Notes: generated from the letters alone by a model not told the origin. 64,000 bases of DNA from Megasphaera lornae (GCF_000214495.1 NZ_AFIJ01000032.1:59177-123176), one strand, 5' to 3'; positions 45,273-55,708 are shown, counted from the first letter of the stretch. Program-made: numbers and translations.

Positions 45273-47228
45273 TTATAAAGAGCCTATGACGGTATCCGTG
45301 TCCGCCGACACTGCCGCCGCCTCTTCCGCGTTCTTTGTCTTACTGTCTTTCCGGTCTTTTTTTGTGGCTCCTTCTGCCGTTTCTATCGCCGCTTTCATAA
45401 CGGCCGAAGCTCCGGCTGCCGACCGGTACTTTTTCCTGTATTTTTCTCTTTCTTGCGGACGTACTACCTGAAACGTCAATTGACCGTCACCAAGAATAAT
45501 ATACGGCGTAGGAACCAAGGTCTTGGCTTCTGTATCCTTTTCCTCTTTTGCCCCTTTTTTGTGCGGCTTCCGTAAGTCCGAATCGGTCGGATTCTCTACT
45601 TTTTCACGAATCTTCACCTTATCCGATGTATCCTTTTTATCCGGTACCATACTGACATTTTTATCTAAGATTTCAACCACTAAATCATTATTACTTTCTT
45701 CCGTTTCAATTTTTTTCTTCAACTCCGCAAAATCTTTATAATGACGCAGGCGAGCTAAAATTTCATCCGTTAAATTATATTTTTGCCGCTCGATCAAATA
45801 CGGAAGCGGCGTCACCCCGCCGCCGCGAATTTCCAAAATCATTTCTCCCGGAGGCTGATCTTTCGGCACCGTAAAACTCAGGATACGCGTTTCATCGGCA
45901 CCGCGATACGGATGCAACTTAACCTTTAAATAAATTTCATCACCGGGAGCGACTACTGCAGGAGCCGCCGAAGCATCTACAATACGCGCCGTTTTTTTAG
46001 CTTGCGATACACGCACATTCATCTGAATATCCAATACGGGGTACGCAATAAATTCGTTATGCTTCAACATATCCAACACATTATATAATTCATCAATACT
46101 TTTTTCATTGATATTTTCTGATGAATAATACATATTGTGTCGCGTAATATCTCTATCCGTCCCCCCGGCACCCCGGATCGTATACGTTAACGAAACCGTC
46201 CCGCCGCCAAATCGATCCAACGTTTTATTAATCGTATTATAGACGGCCGTGGAAGCCAACACCGGAGTCAGCTCATTATCTTCCACTATTTTTACTCGTT
46301 TTTCCAAAGTTGTCCCCGTATCTTCATCGGTAGCTTTAATAATGACCGGGATTCCCGGACGCAGATCGTTGCGGCGCCCGGCGATACCGGCACCGCGATC
46401 TTGTTCAATAACCCCCGTTTCCCGTCCTATCGATCCCAATTTAAACGAAGTATTTAAACTGTTGACAATCGTAAATATATAAGCATTATGCATAAAATAA
46501 TTAATGCTTCCTTTTTTTAGAAACGGATGTCCGAACGCCACAATATGATCGCCGTCCACATAGGTTACCGTACCGATAGCGCCCATTTTCATATCACCGT
46601 TCATTAACGCCGCCGCCACCGCGCTTCCCGGCTCCAAAGCAACCGATGCGCCGTCGCCGGAAGACGTCGGGGCCGCCACCGGATGAAACCGATATTGAGG
46701 TAACTTTCCCACAAACCACTGTAACGAAGCACTATCCAAACCGGACGTCATTAACGGCGTGGTAATGGGTATTAAAGAAGCTTCTCTCGCATTAAACGGT
46801 CGCATTTCATTTTCATTCGGCACATTCCATAATTTCACCATATCGGTAATAGGCGTAATCATGCCCAAACGCGATTTCGTGAAAGACCACCCATAGGCCA
46901 CGGCTCCCAATAATTTTCCGTTAATATATACGGGACTGCCGCTCATTCCTTGTGCAATCCCGCCGCTGCGTTCAATTAACGGCCCTGAAAATTCCGCCAA
47001 TACCAAATCGCCGGAAGGACCGCTGTTTTTCATGACCCCGATAATTTTAACGGGAAAAGTTTCTATCGCAGTACCGTGGACAACGGTTTTGGCATATCCC
47101 GTCATGCCTTCCTGCACATCTTTGACTGCCATAAATTCTTGTGCCTGTACAGACATGGTCATTACACAACACAATACCAGCAGCCGGGAATACCCTGCTA
47201 TTTTTCGAATTTTTCGCCAATTTATCAT
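45273..47228 (-). CDS. SpoIVB/S55 peptidase domain-containing protein
   Basis: 651 residues with signal peptide (LLVLCCVMTMSVQAQEFMA). Residues about 25-310 match the S55 fold: VKDVQEGMTGYAKTVVHGT at the start and the serine motif GGIAQGMSGSPVYINGKLLG. A second segment HIVAFGHPFLKKG follows. The C-terminal third is charged and low in complexity (Lys/Glu-rich to the end). SpoIVB is a sporulation signalling protease, but this protein is longer and sits beside murA and mreB, so a general envelope role is more likely than sporulation. AAGGG precedes the start. Confidence 0.85.
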   Translation of the reverse strand: MINWRKIRKIAGYSRLLVLCCVMTMSVQAQEFMAVKDVQEGMTGYAKTVVHGTAIETFPVKIIGVMKNSGPSGDLVLAEFSGPLIERSGGIAQGMSGSPVYINGKLLGAVAYGWSFTKSRLGMITPITDMVKLWNVPNENEMRPFNAREASLIPITTPLMTSGLDSASLQWFVGKLPQYRFHPVAAPTSSGDGASVALEPGSAVAAALMNGDMKMGAIGTVTYVDGDHIVAFGHPFLKKGSINYFMHNAYIFTIVNSLNTSFKLGSIGRETGVIEQDRGAGIAGRRNDLRPGIPVIIKATDEDTGTTLEKRVKIVEDNELTPVLASTAVYNTINKTLDRFGGGTVSLTYTIRGAGGTDRDITRHNMYYSSENINEKSIDELYNVLDMLKHNEFIAYPVLDIQMNVRVSQAKKTARIVDASAAPAVVAPGDEIYLKVKLHPYRGADETRILSFTVPKDQPPGEMILEIRGGGVTPLPYLIERQKYNLTDEILARLRHYKDFAELKKKIETEESNNDLVVEILDKNVSMVPDKKDTSDKVKIREKVENPTDSDLRKPHKKGAKEEKDTEAKTLVPTPYIILGDGQLTFQVVRPQEREKYRKKYRSAAGASAVMKAAIETAEGATKKDRKDSKTKNAEEAAAVSADTDTVIGSL

Positions 47229-47240
47229 GCGTGCATACCC

Positions 47241-47534
47241 TTACTTTTCATCCACAATAATAACTGCCGCGCCTTGTTGTACTTCTGCCCCCGGCGCAGT
47301 TTTAACCACTTTGACAACCCCGTCCCTTTGCGCTCTGATCGCCGGCATGGGACCGGCTAAAGACGCTACGGTCAGCAAAACATCGCCTTCTTTTACTTGC
47401 GTCCCTACAGCCGCAACGGATACCACCGTTCCGGTTAATACGGAGGCGCAAGATACCTCTTCAGCCATTACCGGCGTTACCGCCAGGAAGGACGCCCCCA
47501 ACATGACGGTCATCACATTCTTTACTATACGCAT
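47241..47534 (-). CDS. Secreted lipoyl/biotinyl-like single-domain protein
   Basis: 97 residues: a signal peptide (MLGASFLAVTPVMAEE) then one lipoyl-like domain (GTVVSVAAVGTQVKEGDVLL and IRAQRDGVVKVVKTAPG). In biotin or lipoyl carriers the turn between the halves holds MKM or DK; here the position reads LAGPMPA, so no lysine can be modified. Secretion and lack of lysine suggest a structural module, like the lipoyl part of HlyD-type adaptors. AAGGAG precedes the ATG. Function unknown; it lies between mreB and the S55 gene. Confidence 0.75.
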   Translation of the reverse strand: MRIVKNVMTVMLGASFLAVTPVMAEEVSCASVLTGTVVSVAAVGTQVKEGDVLLTVASLAGPMPAIRAQRDGVVKVVKTAPGAEVQQGAAVIIVDEK

Positions 47535-47545
47535 GGTACACTCCT

Positions 47546-48631
47546 TTAAATATCTTCCATATTATTTTTAAAATCATTCATATGGCGCAACGCCTTTCCG
47601 GCACCTTGTGCAACACAGAGCAACGGCGCCTCACATAAATAAGCGGCAATGCCCGTTTTTTGTACAATCAATCGGTCCAATCCGTCCAACAACATGCCGC
47701 CGCCGGTCAATAAAATACCGTGATCCGCAATATCCGCAGCTAATTCGGGCGGCGTTTTTTCTAACATATCCAAAATAGTTTTTAAAATACAATCCAACGG
47801 TTCCTGTAACGCCTGTCGAATTTCTTGGGAGTCAATATCCGCTTCCGCAGGTAATCCCGTTTCCGTACTGCGTCCATGCACTACCGCCGTATCCTGCTTA
47901 CCGTCCGCCAACGCCGTGCCGATCAATATTTTTAATTTTTCCGCCGTACCGCAGCCTACTGTAATATGTTTATACCGCTCCAAATACTGCTGAACGGCTT
48001 GATCGAACGTCCGACTTCCCAGCCGCAAAGACGCACTGATCACGATCCCGCTTAAACTTAAAACGGCCACATCCGTAGTACCGCCGCCCAAGTCCACTAC
48101 CATAGAGCCGTTCGAACGGGCCGTATCTATACCGGCGCCTACTGCCGCCGCCAACGTTTCTTCCATAATAACAATTTTACCGGCGCCGGCTTGTACCAAC
48201 GCTTCCATAACCGCCCGACGCTCTACATTCGTAATACCCGACGGTACACAAACCAACACGCGCGGCTTAAAAAGACGTACTTTTCTGATTGCCTTACCGA
48301 TAAAATAATGTAACATATATGCGGTGGCGTCATAATCGGCAATCACGCCGGCCTGCAACGGATGGTAGGCGGCAATATTTCCGGGCGTTCGTCCTTGCAT
48401 CGCATACGCTTCTTTCCCTACCGCCACCACTGTATTTCGCTCCGTATCCACAGCAATGACCGACGGTTCATTCACCACAATTCCCCGTTTTTTTACATAT
48501 ATGACAATGTTCTCCGTCCCCAAATCAATGGCAATATCCTTTCCCGGCCAATGATTTTTCGACCAAACGGATTTCTTTTCTTGCCGGCATGATGAAGTAT
48601 CAGTTTTCTTCTTCCATATTGACCCGAACAA
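47546..48631 (-). CDS. mreB: Rod shape-determining protein MreB/Mbl family
   Basis: About 361 residues. Actin-like filament protein: [20 protein letters not shown] is phosphate loop 1, [17 protein letters not shown] is loop 2, and [18 protein letters not shown] is the adenosine motif. I prefer TTG 48631, which gives LFGSIWKKK like the usual MreB start and has AGGTG upstream; GTG 48640 is also possible. An insert of about 15 residues follows the first strand ([15 protein letters not shown]). The start overlaps the murA 3' end by about 32 bases. The murA-mbl pairing recalls the spore-formers' murA-spoIID-spoIIID-mbl region. Confidence 0.92.
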   Translation of the reverse strand: MFGSIWKKKTDTSSCRQEKKSVWSKNHWPGKDIAIDLGTENIVIYVKKRGIVVNEPSVIAVDTERNTVVAVGKEAYAMQGRTPGNIAAYHPLQAGVIADYDATAYMLHYFIGKAIRKVRLFKPRVLVCVPSGITNVERRAVMEALVQAGAGKIVIMEETLAAAVGAGIDTARSNGSMVVDLGGGTTDVAVLSLSGIVISASLRLGSRTFDQAVQQYLERYKHITVGCGTAEKLKILIGTALADGKQDTAVVHGRSTETGLPAEADIDSQEIRQALQEPLDCILKTILDMLEKTPPELAADIADHGILLTGGGMLLDGLDRLIVQKTGIAAYLCEAPLLCVAQGAGKALRHMNDFKNNMEDI

Positions 48632-49871
48632 TATCAGCACCTAGCCTTTGCAATTTTGCTACCAAATTATCATAGCCGCGATCGATATGATACAAATATC
48701 CCACTTTGGTTTCGCCTTCCGCTACCAATCCGGCCAAAACCAACGCCGCACCGGCACGTAAATCCGTAGCACTCACGGAAGCGCCTCGCAACACAGGCAC
48801 CCCTTCAATCACGGCGCTTCTTCCTTCAATGCGAATTTTTGCACCCATTCGTTTAAATTCATCCACATGCATAAAGCGATTTTCAAAAACAGTTTCCGTG
48901 ACTACACTCGTACCCTTGCAGATGGTCGTTAAGGCCATAAATTGTGCCTGCATATCCGTCGGAAATCCCGGATACGGCAGCGTTTTAATGTCTACAGAAC
49001 GCCGCTGCGAACCGCCCATGACCCGAATGCCGTCAATTTCTTCTTCAACCGTTGCACCTACCTCTTTCAACTTGGCAATTAAAGGTTTTAAATGCTCTGA
49101 TAACGCATTTTCCACAAACACATCGCCCCCGGTCATTGCGGCACCCACCATAAACGTGCCGGCTTCAATACGATCGGGAATAACGGCATGTGCGGCTCCA
49201 TGTAATGTTTTCACGCCTTCAATGCGAATAACATTCGTACCGGCACCGCGAATGTTGGCGCCCATACTGTTTAAATAAGTCGCCAAATCCACTATTTCCG
49301 GCTCTTCCGCCGCATTTTCCAAAATCGTTTTACCTTCCGCCATAGCCGCCGCCATCAGCACATTTTCCGTAGCCCCTACACTCGGAAAATCCAAATAAAT
49401 TTGTGCGCCTTTCAACCCTTGCGGCACTTCCGCCTTGATATTGCCGTCCGCCAACGTAATAGACGCCCCCATCGCTTCAAATGCTTTTAAATGCAAATCA
49501 ATCGGGCGCGCACCGATAGAACATCCGCCGGGAAGGGAAATCTCCGCCTTTCTTTTGCGTGCCAACAGCGGTCCCATTACCAAAAAAGAAGCACGCATAC
49601 GTCGTACCAAATCATAGGGTGCCGCCGTTGCATTTAATCCTGCCGCGTCGATTTCCAACACGCCTTTTTGTAACTTTTTAATCTCTACGCCTAAAGAACG
49701 AATGACATCGCAAACCGTCTGCACATCCGCCAATTCCGGAATTTCCGTCAGGGTACTTTGCGTCATTCCCAACATGGATGCGACAATAATCGGCAAAACA
49801 GCATTTTTTGCACCGCTGACACGTACCGTTCCCCGAAGAGGTTTTCCACCACGAATAACAAGCTTCTCCAA
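48600..49871 (-). CDS. murA: UDP-N-acetylglucosamine 1-carboxyvinyltransferase
   Basis: 423 residues. First committed step of peptidoglycan synthesis. [19 protein letters not shown] is the N-terminal motif and the catalytic Cys is in [16 protein letters not shown], the fosfomycin target. I prefer TTG 49871, which gives the canonical [13 protein letters not shown] opening and has AGGAGG eight bases upstream; the ATG at 49901 adds ten residues without a binding site. It heads an operon with mreB, the lipoyl-like gene and the S55 gene. Confidence 0.95.
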   Translation of the reverse strand: MEKLVIRGGKPLRGTVRVSGAKNAVLPIIVASMLGMTQSTLTEIPELADVQTVCDVIRSLGVEIKKLQKGVLEIDAAGLNATAAPYDLVRRMRASFLVMGPLLARKRKAEISLPGGCSIGARPIDLHLKAFEAMGASITLADGNIKAEVPQGLKGAQIYLDFPSVGATENVLMAAAMAEGKTILENAAEEPEIVDLATYLNSMGANIRGAGTNVIRIEGVKTLHGAAHAVIPDRIEAGTFMVGAAMTGGDVFVENALSEHLKPLIAKLKEVGATVEEEIDGIRVMGGSQRRSVDIKTLPYPGFPTDMQAQFMALTTICKGTSVVTETVFENRFMHVDEFKRMGAKIRIEGRSAVIEGVPVLRGASVSATDLRAGAALVLAGLVAEGETKVGYLYHIDRGYDNLVAKLQRLGADIVRVNMEEEN

Positions 49872-49963
49872 ATCCGTTGCCTCCTGATAGCTTTGAGTCA
49901 AGGTATATTTATGAGCAAAATGATCCCATGCTCCGCCATAATAAATAGTTTCACTATCAAGTC

Positions 49964-49969
49964 ATTGTA
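49964..49969 (-). promoter_or_regulatory. Possible extended -10 promoter of murA
   Basis: Minus strand: TGG-TACAAT; the -35 at 17 bases (TTTCGG) is poor. The surrounding 49872-50116 stretch holds no gene that I can support. Confidence 0.4.
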
Positions 49970-50116
49970 CCATAAATATGCCGAAACCGAAAGAGAAACT
50001 TACAGCAAACCGAACGGTCCGATTGCCGCTCCCTAAAGAAAAAACATCAATAACGCTTTTTGAAAAAATTTTTCCGCGCCCAAGCCCGAACGAATACAAC
50101 GGTCGCCCCTTATATT

Positions 50117-50698
50117 TCATTGAAAAACTTGTACTTCCTGTACCGTACAAGGCGGGATTACTTTTTCTCGAGGAAAAAGTCGCATATAAGTCTCCGCCGC
50201 CAACCCGGGATGATAATATTGCAATAATACATTGCTGATAAAACGACTGTGCGAAAATATAAGAATATGTCGCTCTCTTCTCCGGCTTAATAATTCCCAC
50301 ATATGCTCCGTTCGCGCCGCCAACTGCCGATAACTTTCCGCTCCCGGGCCGTCAACAAAATCCGGATCTTCCCGTTGCCAATAGGCTGCCAATGCCGGTT
50401 GCCGTTCGGCGGAAGTGGTGCTCATAAAACGTCCGGGAGATAAACACACAAATTCCCGCACACATTCCCAGATCCCCGTTGCCGCTTCCGGAAACCGGGC
50501 AATCATTTTTAACGCCGTTTGTTCCGCCGGCAAATAAGGAGATGTCAGAATCAGTTCCGGTTGCCACGGAAAGCGCTCCGCAAAGGTTCCGGCTTGCGTA
50601 ATGCCTGCCGACGATAAAAAAATAAATTGCGGATTTTCCGTAGCTTCCCCCCTATCGGCTACGCTTTCTCCATGACGCACAAACCAAATGGTTTTCAT
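50117..50698 (-). CDS. Histidine phosphatase family protein
   Basis: 193 residues. Phosphoglycerate-mutase-like fold: the RHG motif with catalytic His is in WFVRHGESVADRG; the second His is in HILIFSHSRFISNVLLQYY. Members dephosphorylate varied small metabolites or proteins; nothing here indicates the substrate. AGGAGGAGAAAAGA precedes ATG 50698. It is downstream of nifJ beyond a terminator. Confidence 0.88.
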   Translation of the reverse strand: MKTIWFVRHGESVADRGEATENPQFIFLSSAGITQAGTFAERFPWQPELILTSPYLPAEQTALKMIARFPEAATGIWECVREFVCLSPGRFMSTTSAERQPALAAYWQREDPDFVDGPGAESYRQLAARTEHMWELLSRRRERHILIFSHSRFISNVLLQYYHPGLAAETYMRLFPREKVIPPCTVQEVQVFQ

Positions 50699-50724
50699 TC
50701 TTTTCTCCTCCTTTCTATATGCGG

Positions 50725-50763
50725 AAAAGCAAGCATACGGCCCTTTTCCGACTGTATGCTTGC
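50725..50763 (-). terminator. Terminator after nifJ
   Basis: Minus strand: GCAAGCATAC, 15-base loop, GTATGCTTGC then TTTT. Just past the nifJ stop. Confidence 0.8.
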
Positions 50764-50770
50764 CGTTTCT

Positions 50771-53700
50771 CTATTTGCCCGCCAACATCCTGTATACTTC
50801 ATATTTTTGTTTGGCAAATTCTTCCGCCTTTACAAATAATTCTTCCGCCAATTCCGGGAACGTTCGGGTTAACGCCGCATAGCGAGTTTCCCCCATTAAA
50901 TAATCCCGGAACGATTCCTGAGGCTCTTTGGAATCCAATATAAAAGGATTTTTTCCTTCTTGTTTTAATACCGGATTATAGCGATACAAATGCCAGTATC
51001 CGCAAGCCACGGCCCGCTTCATTTCCTCCTGCGCGTGTCCCATGCCGCAGCTTAAGCCGTGATTAATACAAGGTGCATAGGCAATAATAACGGACGGTCC
51101 GTTGTAAGCTTCCGCCTCTTTAATCGCCTTGATCAGCTGACCGGGATCGGCGCCCAACGCCACTTGTGCAATATACACATGACCGTATGTCATGAGTAAA
51201 CGTCCTAAATCTTTTTTATTAAATTTACGACCGGATGACGCAAATTGCGCCACCGCTCCTATAGGCGTTGCTTTGGAAGATTGCCCGCCCGTATTGGAAT
51301 ACACTTCCGTGTCAACAATCATAATATTAATATTGACATCCATGGCCATCACATGATCCAGTCCGCCATAGCCGATATCATATGCCCAACCGTCACCGCC
51401 ATACATCCAAATTGTTTTCTTTATTATATGTTCTCTATGTGCCAAAATGTATTGTTGTAGTACGGCCGCTTCTCCCGTCAGCGTAACTTGCTGTAATTCG
51501 TGAATATACCGACGACTGATATCTTCCGTCACTTCGCCTTCATTGTCGACACCGATGGACGCCAACCAGGCGACAGCCGCCTCTTGCAACGGGCCGACCG
51601 TAAGGGCCGCCAATTGTTCGGTCTTCAGCCGTATGTCTTCCCGTTGCTGCTCCATAGACAAGGCCATTCCCAACGCAAATTCCGCATTATCTTCAAACAC
51701 GGAATTGGACCATGCCGGCCCATACCCTTCATGATTCGTCGTATACGGAATACTGGGCATTGCCGAGCCCCAAGCCTGCGTACACCCGGTGGCATTGGCC
51801 ACCAACATACGCGAACCGAAAAGTTGTGTCAAAATCTTCATATATGCCGTTTCCGTACAACCGGCACAAGCCCCCGAAAACTCCAAAAGCGGTTTATTAA
51901 ATTGACTCCCTTTAACCGAAAATTTATCCATTCCCGTCACTTTTGGTTGTACGGTTTGTGCAAATTGCCAATTCACATCTTCCTGTCGTTGCGTTTCCAA
52001 GGGGCGCATTACTAACGCCTTATCTTTTGCGGGGCACACATTGGCGCACGTATCACAGCTATAGCAATCCAACGGCGATACTTGGATACGAAATTCATAT
52101 GCCCCCATGTCTTTGCCGATCGCCTTTTTGGTCACAAAAGAAGCCGGCGCCGCCGCTTTTTCCTGTTCATCGACTAAATACGGCCGAATACAGGCATGCG
52201 GACATACCAAAGCGCAGCGATTACATTGTATACAACGGTCCGGAATCCATTCGGGAACGGTCGAAGCAATGCCGCGTTTTTCATACTGTGTAGTGCCTAA
52301 CGGATACGAGCCGTCCACATACGGCACAAACTCACTGACCGGTATGGAATCGCCCTTCTGTGCATTGGCCGGATCTACAATTTTTTTAATAAAATCCGGA
52401 ACCCGACGTTCTTCAACGGGACGAGTGTCTTCCGCCGTCGCCCAATGTTCCGGTACCGACACGGCCACCAATCCGTTAATACCGCGGTCTACCGCTTCCT
52501 GATTCATGGCAATAACTTTTTCACCTTTTACTAAATATGTCTCGACAATGGCTTTTTTCATGTATTTCACCGCATCTTCCAAAGGTAAAATACGGGTCAA
52601 CGCAAAAAATGCCGCCTGTAAAACCATATTGGTATGATTTCTTCCCAAGCCGATTTCTTCCGCAATCGCCGCCGCATCAATAATATAAAACTTTACTTTC
52701 TTTTCGGCAAGCTTCCGTTTAACCGCCGCCGAAAGACGGGTTTCCAATTCTTCCGCACGCCAACTGCAATTTAAAAGGAAAGTGCCCCCTACCCGCACTT
52801 CATCCATAATATCATACGTATCCATATAGGCTTCTTTATGACACGCTAAAAAATCCGCCTGTTTTATATAGTATGTAGCCCGAATCGGCTGCTGTCCGAA
52901 GCGCAAATGGGATTTGGTAACCCCTCCCGATTTTTTCGTGTCATACTCAAAATAAGCCTGTACAAACATATCCGTATTATCACCGATAATTTTAATCGAA
53001 TTTTTATTCGCACCGACCGTTCCGTCCGAACCGAATCCCCAAAACTTACAATTTATCGTTCCCCGCATGTCTACCGAAATAGGTGTATCCGGAACGGATA
53101 ACTTCGTAACATCGTCCAAAATTCCTATGGTAAAATGCTTTTTCGGCGCCGGATTCCACATATTTTGAAACACTGCATGAATAGAGGCCGGCGGCACGTC
53201 TTTAGAGGAAAGCCCGTACCGACAGGCATAGACCGACAACGGCAAGCCTCTATGTTCCAAAGCTGCACAAATATCACAATACAAAGGTTCTCCCAAGGCG
53301 CCCGGTTCTTTCGTCCGATCCATAACAGTAATGCGCTTGACAGTAGGCGGTAACACTTGCAAAAAATGTTCCAATGAAAATGGCCGGAACAACCGCACCT
53401 GTAGCAAACCGGTTTTCTTTCCTTCCCGATTTAAGGCATCTACAGTTTCTTGAATCGTCCCCGCAACGGATCCCATCGCTACAACAATATCTTCCGCATC
53501 CGCCGCGCCGTAATATTCGAATATTTTATACGTCCGCCCCGTTAAAGCCCCTATCGCATCCATATATTCCTGCACAATCCCCGGCAACCGCTCATACCAG
53601 AGATTATTTGCTTCTCGTGCTTGAAAGAACATATCCGGATTGGTAACCGTACTGCGCATCACCGGATGTTCCGGATTCAGGCCCCGATGTTTAAACGCAT

Positions 53701-54304
53701 ACAAGGCTTCCCGATCCACTAACGCCGCCAATGTATCCTCGTCCAACAATTGAATTTTTTGAATTTCATGGGATGTACGAAAGCCGTCAAAAAAATGCAT
53801 AAACGGCACATGTCCTTTAATCGCCGATAAATGTGTCACAGCCGCCAAATCGGCACATTCTTGCACATTCGCACTGCAAAGCATGGCAAATCCCGTATTA
53901 CGACACCCCATAACGTCCGAATGATCCCCGAAAATCGACATCGTATGCGATCCGACCGTTCGTGCCGCCACATGCATTACCACCGGTTTTAACTGACCCG
54001 ACAAGCGATGCATGACAGGAATCATAAGCATCAGACCTTGAGAAGCCGTAAAGGTCGAACACAAACTCCCCGTTTCCGCCGCGCCGTGAACCGCACCTAT
54101 AGCACCGGCTTCCGACTGCATTTCCACTAATTTTACAGGCTGGCCGAAAATATTCTTTCTGCCCTTGGCTGCCCAAACGTCCACATGCTCCGCCATAGGT
54201 GAAGACGGCGTAATGGGATAAATCGTTGCCACTTCCGTAAACGCATAGGCCACGTGTGCCGCTGCTTCATTGCCGTCCATGGTTTTCGTAAGTTGTCCGA
54301 CCAT
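50771..54304 (-). CDS. nifJ: Pyruvate:ferredoxin (flavodoxin) oxidoreductase
   Basis: 1177 residues, single-chain form. It oxidatively decarboxylates pyruvate to acetyl-CoA, the central anaerobic step. The N-terminal domain begins GNEAAAHVAYAFTEVATIYP with TASQGLMLMIPVM. Two ferredoxin clusters lie in RCIQCNRCALVCPHACIRP and DCYSCDTCANVCPAKDKA. The ThDP domain has GACAGCTETAYMKIL and MYGGDGWAYDIGYGGLDH. It is monocistronic between promoter 54359 and terminator 50725. Confidence 0.97.
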   Translation of the reverse strand: MVGQLTKTMDGNEAAAHVAYAFTEVATIYPITPSSPMAEHVDVWAAKGRKNIFGQPVKLVEMQSEAGAIGAVHGAAETGSLCSTFTASQGLMLMIPVMHRLSGQLKPVVMHVAARTVGSHTMSIFGDHSDVMGCRNTGFAMLCSANVQECADLAAVTHLSAIKGHVPFMHFFDGFRTSHEIQKIQLLDEDTLAALVDREALYAFKHRGLNPEHPVMRSTVTNPDMFFQAREANNLWYERLPGIVQEYMDAIGALTGRTYKIFEYYGAADAEDIVVAMGSVAGTIQETVDALNREGKKTGLLQVRLFRPFSLEHFLQVLPPTVKRITVMDRTKEPGALGEPLYCDICAALEHRGLPLSVYACRYGLSSKDVPPASIHAVFQNMWNPAPKKHFTIGILDDVTKLSVPDTPISVDMRGTINCKFWGFGSDGTVGANKNSIKIIGDNTDMFVQAYFEYDTKKSGGVTKSHLRFGQQPIRATYYIKQADFLACHKEAYMDTYDIMDEVRVGGTFLLNCSWRAEELETRLSAAVKRKLAEKKVKFYIIDAAAIAEEIGLGRNHTNMVLQAAFFALTRILPLEDAVKYMKKAIVETYLVKGEKVIAMNQEAVDRGINGLVAVSVPEHWATAEDTRPVEERRVPDFIKKIVDPANAQKGDSIPVSEFVPYVDGSYPLGTTQYEKRGIASTVPEWIPDRCIQCNRCALVCPHACIRPYLVDEQEKAAAPASFVTKKAIGKDMGAYEFRIQVSPLDCYSCDTCANVCPAKDKALVMRPLETQRQEDVNWQFAQTVQPKVTGMDKFSVKGSQFNKPLLEFSGACAGCTETAYMKILTQLFGSRMLVANATGCTQAWGSAMPSIPYTTNHEGYGPAWSNSVFEDNAEFALGMALSMEQQREDIRLKTEQLAALTVGPLQEAAVAWLASIGVDNEGEVTEDISRRYIHELQQVTLTGEAAVLQQYILAHREHIIKKTIWMYGGDGWAYDIGYGGLDHVMAMDVNINIMIVDTEVYSNTGGQSSKATPIGAVAQFASSGRKFNKKDLGRLLMTYGHVYIAQVALGADPGQLIKAIKEAEAYNGPSVIIAYAPCINHGLSCGMGHAQEEMKRAVACGYWHLYRYNPVLKQEGKNPFILDSKEPQESFRDYLMGETRYAALTRTFPELAEELFVKAEEFAKQKYEVYRMLAGK

Positions 54305-54358
54305 AAAACCAGCTCCCTTCTTATTCTCTATATCGACAAAAGTTATACGTTTAACTTA

Positions 54359-54364
54359 AGTATA
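54359..54364 (-). promoter_or_regulatory. -10 element of the nifJ promoter
   Basis: Minus strand TATACT with a weak -35 (TTACTT at 17 bases). The leader is about 50 bases and ends in AAGGGAGC before the ATG. Confidence 0.5.
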
Positions 54365-54459
54365 GTTCAGCAAGCGATAAAAGTAAAGCATATTATGATT
54401 GCCATTTAGGCATTATTATTTCTAAAAAATATCGAGAATGCAAGTATCTCTTCTTTCCC

Positions 54460-54493
54460 AAAAAAAGAACGTATCCGCTTCGCAGATACGTTC
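54460..54493 (-). terminator. Terminator after the cyclopropane synthase gene
   Basis: Minus strand: GAACGTATC-TGC-GAA-GCG-GATACGTTC then seven T. Confidence 0.85.
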
Positions 54494-54515
54494 CGAATCC
54501 GATATATACAACTTT

Positions 54516-55682
54516 TTAATACCACCGTGTCATCGGCAATTCATTATTCGTGCCCTTCGTCATTAACACCTGATGCACATCAATATTTCCGATAAAGAAC
54601 GAGACGGCACAACCGCAAAGGTACAGATCCCACATACGTGCAAACTCTTCACCTTTTGCCGCAATAACCCGATCCCGTACACCTTGGAAATTATGGTACC
54701 AGCACATCAACGTTTTATAATAATGGCGTCGCAAACTTTCTACATCAATAACTTGGAAATCATTGTCATATGCCAAACTGATGATTTCCCGCAAAGACGG
54801 CAAGGTACCGCCGGGAAAAATATATTTGCGCATCCACGGATTCCCTACCGTTTCATCATGTCCGCTAATATAATGCAACAAGAACAACCCGCCTTCTACC
54901 AACAAATGTTCCGCCGTTTCCATATACAACGGATAATTGGAGCGGCCTACATGTTCCAACATCCCCACACTGACAATACGATCAAAGGTACGCCCCGATT
55001 GTTCCAAGTCCCGATAATCGATCAATTCAATCTGAACTTGCCCTTCCAATCCCATCGCTTTAATACGTTCTTGCCCTTTTTTCCATTGTTCCTTACTTAA
55101 GGTGCAGCCAAATCCCTTCACGCCGTATTTTTTTGCCGCTTCAATCAATAAATATCCCCAGCCGCAACCAATATCCAACAACGTCATCTGCGGTTGCAAA
55201 TGTAATTTTTCTAAAATATAATGCACCTTATTATGCTGCGCTTCTTCCAATGTATCCGTGTCGTTCTTAAAATATGCACACGAATAACTCATAGAAGGAT
55301 CCAACCACAACGAATAAAAATCATTCCCCAAATCATAATGAGAGGATACTTGTTCCTTCTGTTTGGATTTTGATTCCGACGTATATAAAATTCTTCCTAA
55401 CGCACTTTTATCCAAGGAAAATTGATTATTTTGACTCAACATACATTGCAAAGCCGTAAATAAATCCCCTTTAATTTCCAAATCTTTGCGCATATAGGCT
55501 TCCCCTAAAGCCAGAGAAGTTGAAGATAACAATTCCCGCTTGGGAATGTCTTTATGAATAGCAATTTCAAAAGCCGGTTCCCCCGCACCGATAGTATATT
55601 TTTTCCCATGAAGTTCTACGGTAAAACAATATTTATCGAACCGATGTAAATAGTGAATAAAAAACGAATCTAAAATATTCAT
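54516..55682 (-). CDS. cfa: Cyclopropane-fatty-acyl-phospholipid synthase family methyltransferase
   Basis: 388 residues. It adds a methylene from SAM to unsaturated acyl chains of membrane phospholipids. The SAM motif LLDIGCGWGYLLIEAAKKYG is near residue 160, YDLGNDFYSLWLDPSMSYS precedes it, and RIVSVGMLEHVGRSNYPLY and PWMRKYIFPGGTLPSL follow as in CFA synthases. The start is ATG 55682 with AAGGGGTG upstream; the 5' extension lacks a start signal. It ends in a terminator and lies 26 bases downstream of folD. Confidence 0.92.
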   Translation of the reverse strand: MNILDSFFIHYLHRFDKYCFTVELHGKKYTIGAGEPAFEIAIHKDIPKRELLSSTSLALGEAYMRKDLEIKGDLFTALQCMLSQNNQFSLDKSALGRILYTSESKSKQKEQVSSHYDLGNDFYSLWLDPSMSYSCAYFKNDTDTLEEAQHNKVHYILEKLHLQPQMTLLDIGCGWGYLLIEAAKKYGVKGFGCTLSKEQWKKGQERIKAMGLEGQVQIELIDYRDLEQSGRTFDRIVSVGMLEHVGRSNYPLYMETAEHLLVEGGLFLLHYISGHDETVGNPWMRKYIFPGGTLPSLREIISLAYDNDFQVIDVESLRRHYYKTLMCWYHNFQGVRDRVIAAKGEEFARMWDLYLCGCAVSFFIGNIDVHQVLMTKGTNNELPMTRWY

Positions 55683-55708
55683 AATCAAGCACCCCTTTTT
55701 TAACTTTC

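Noticed and set aside
49978-50238. Plus-strand frame of 86 residues between murA and the phosphatase
   Set aside because: No ribosome binding site, Pro/Lys-rich nonsense composition, and the second half is antisense to the phosphatase.
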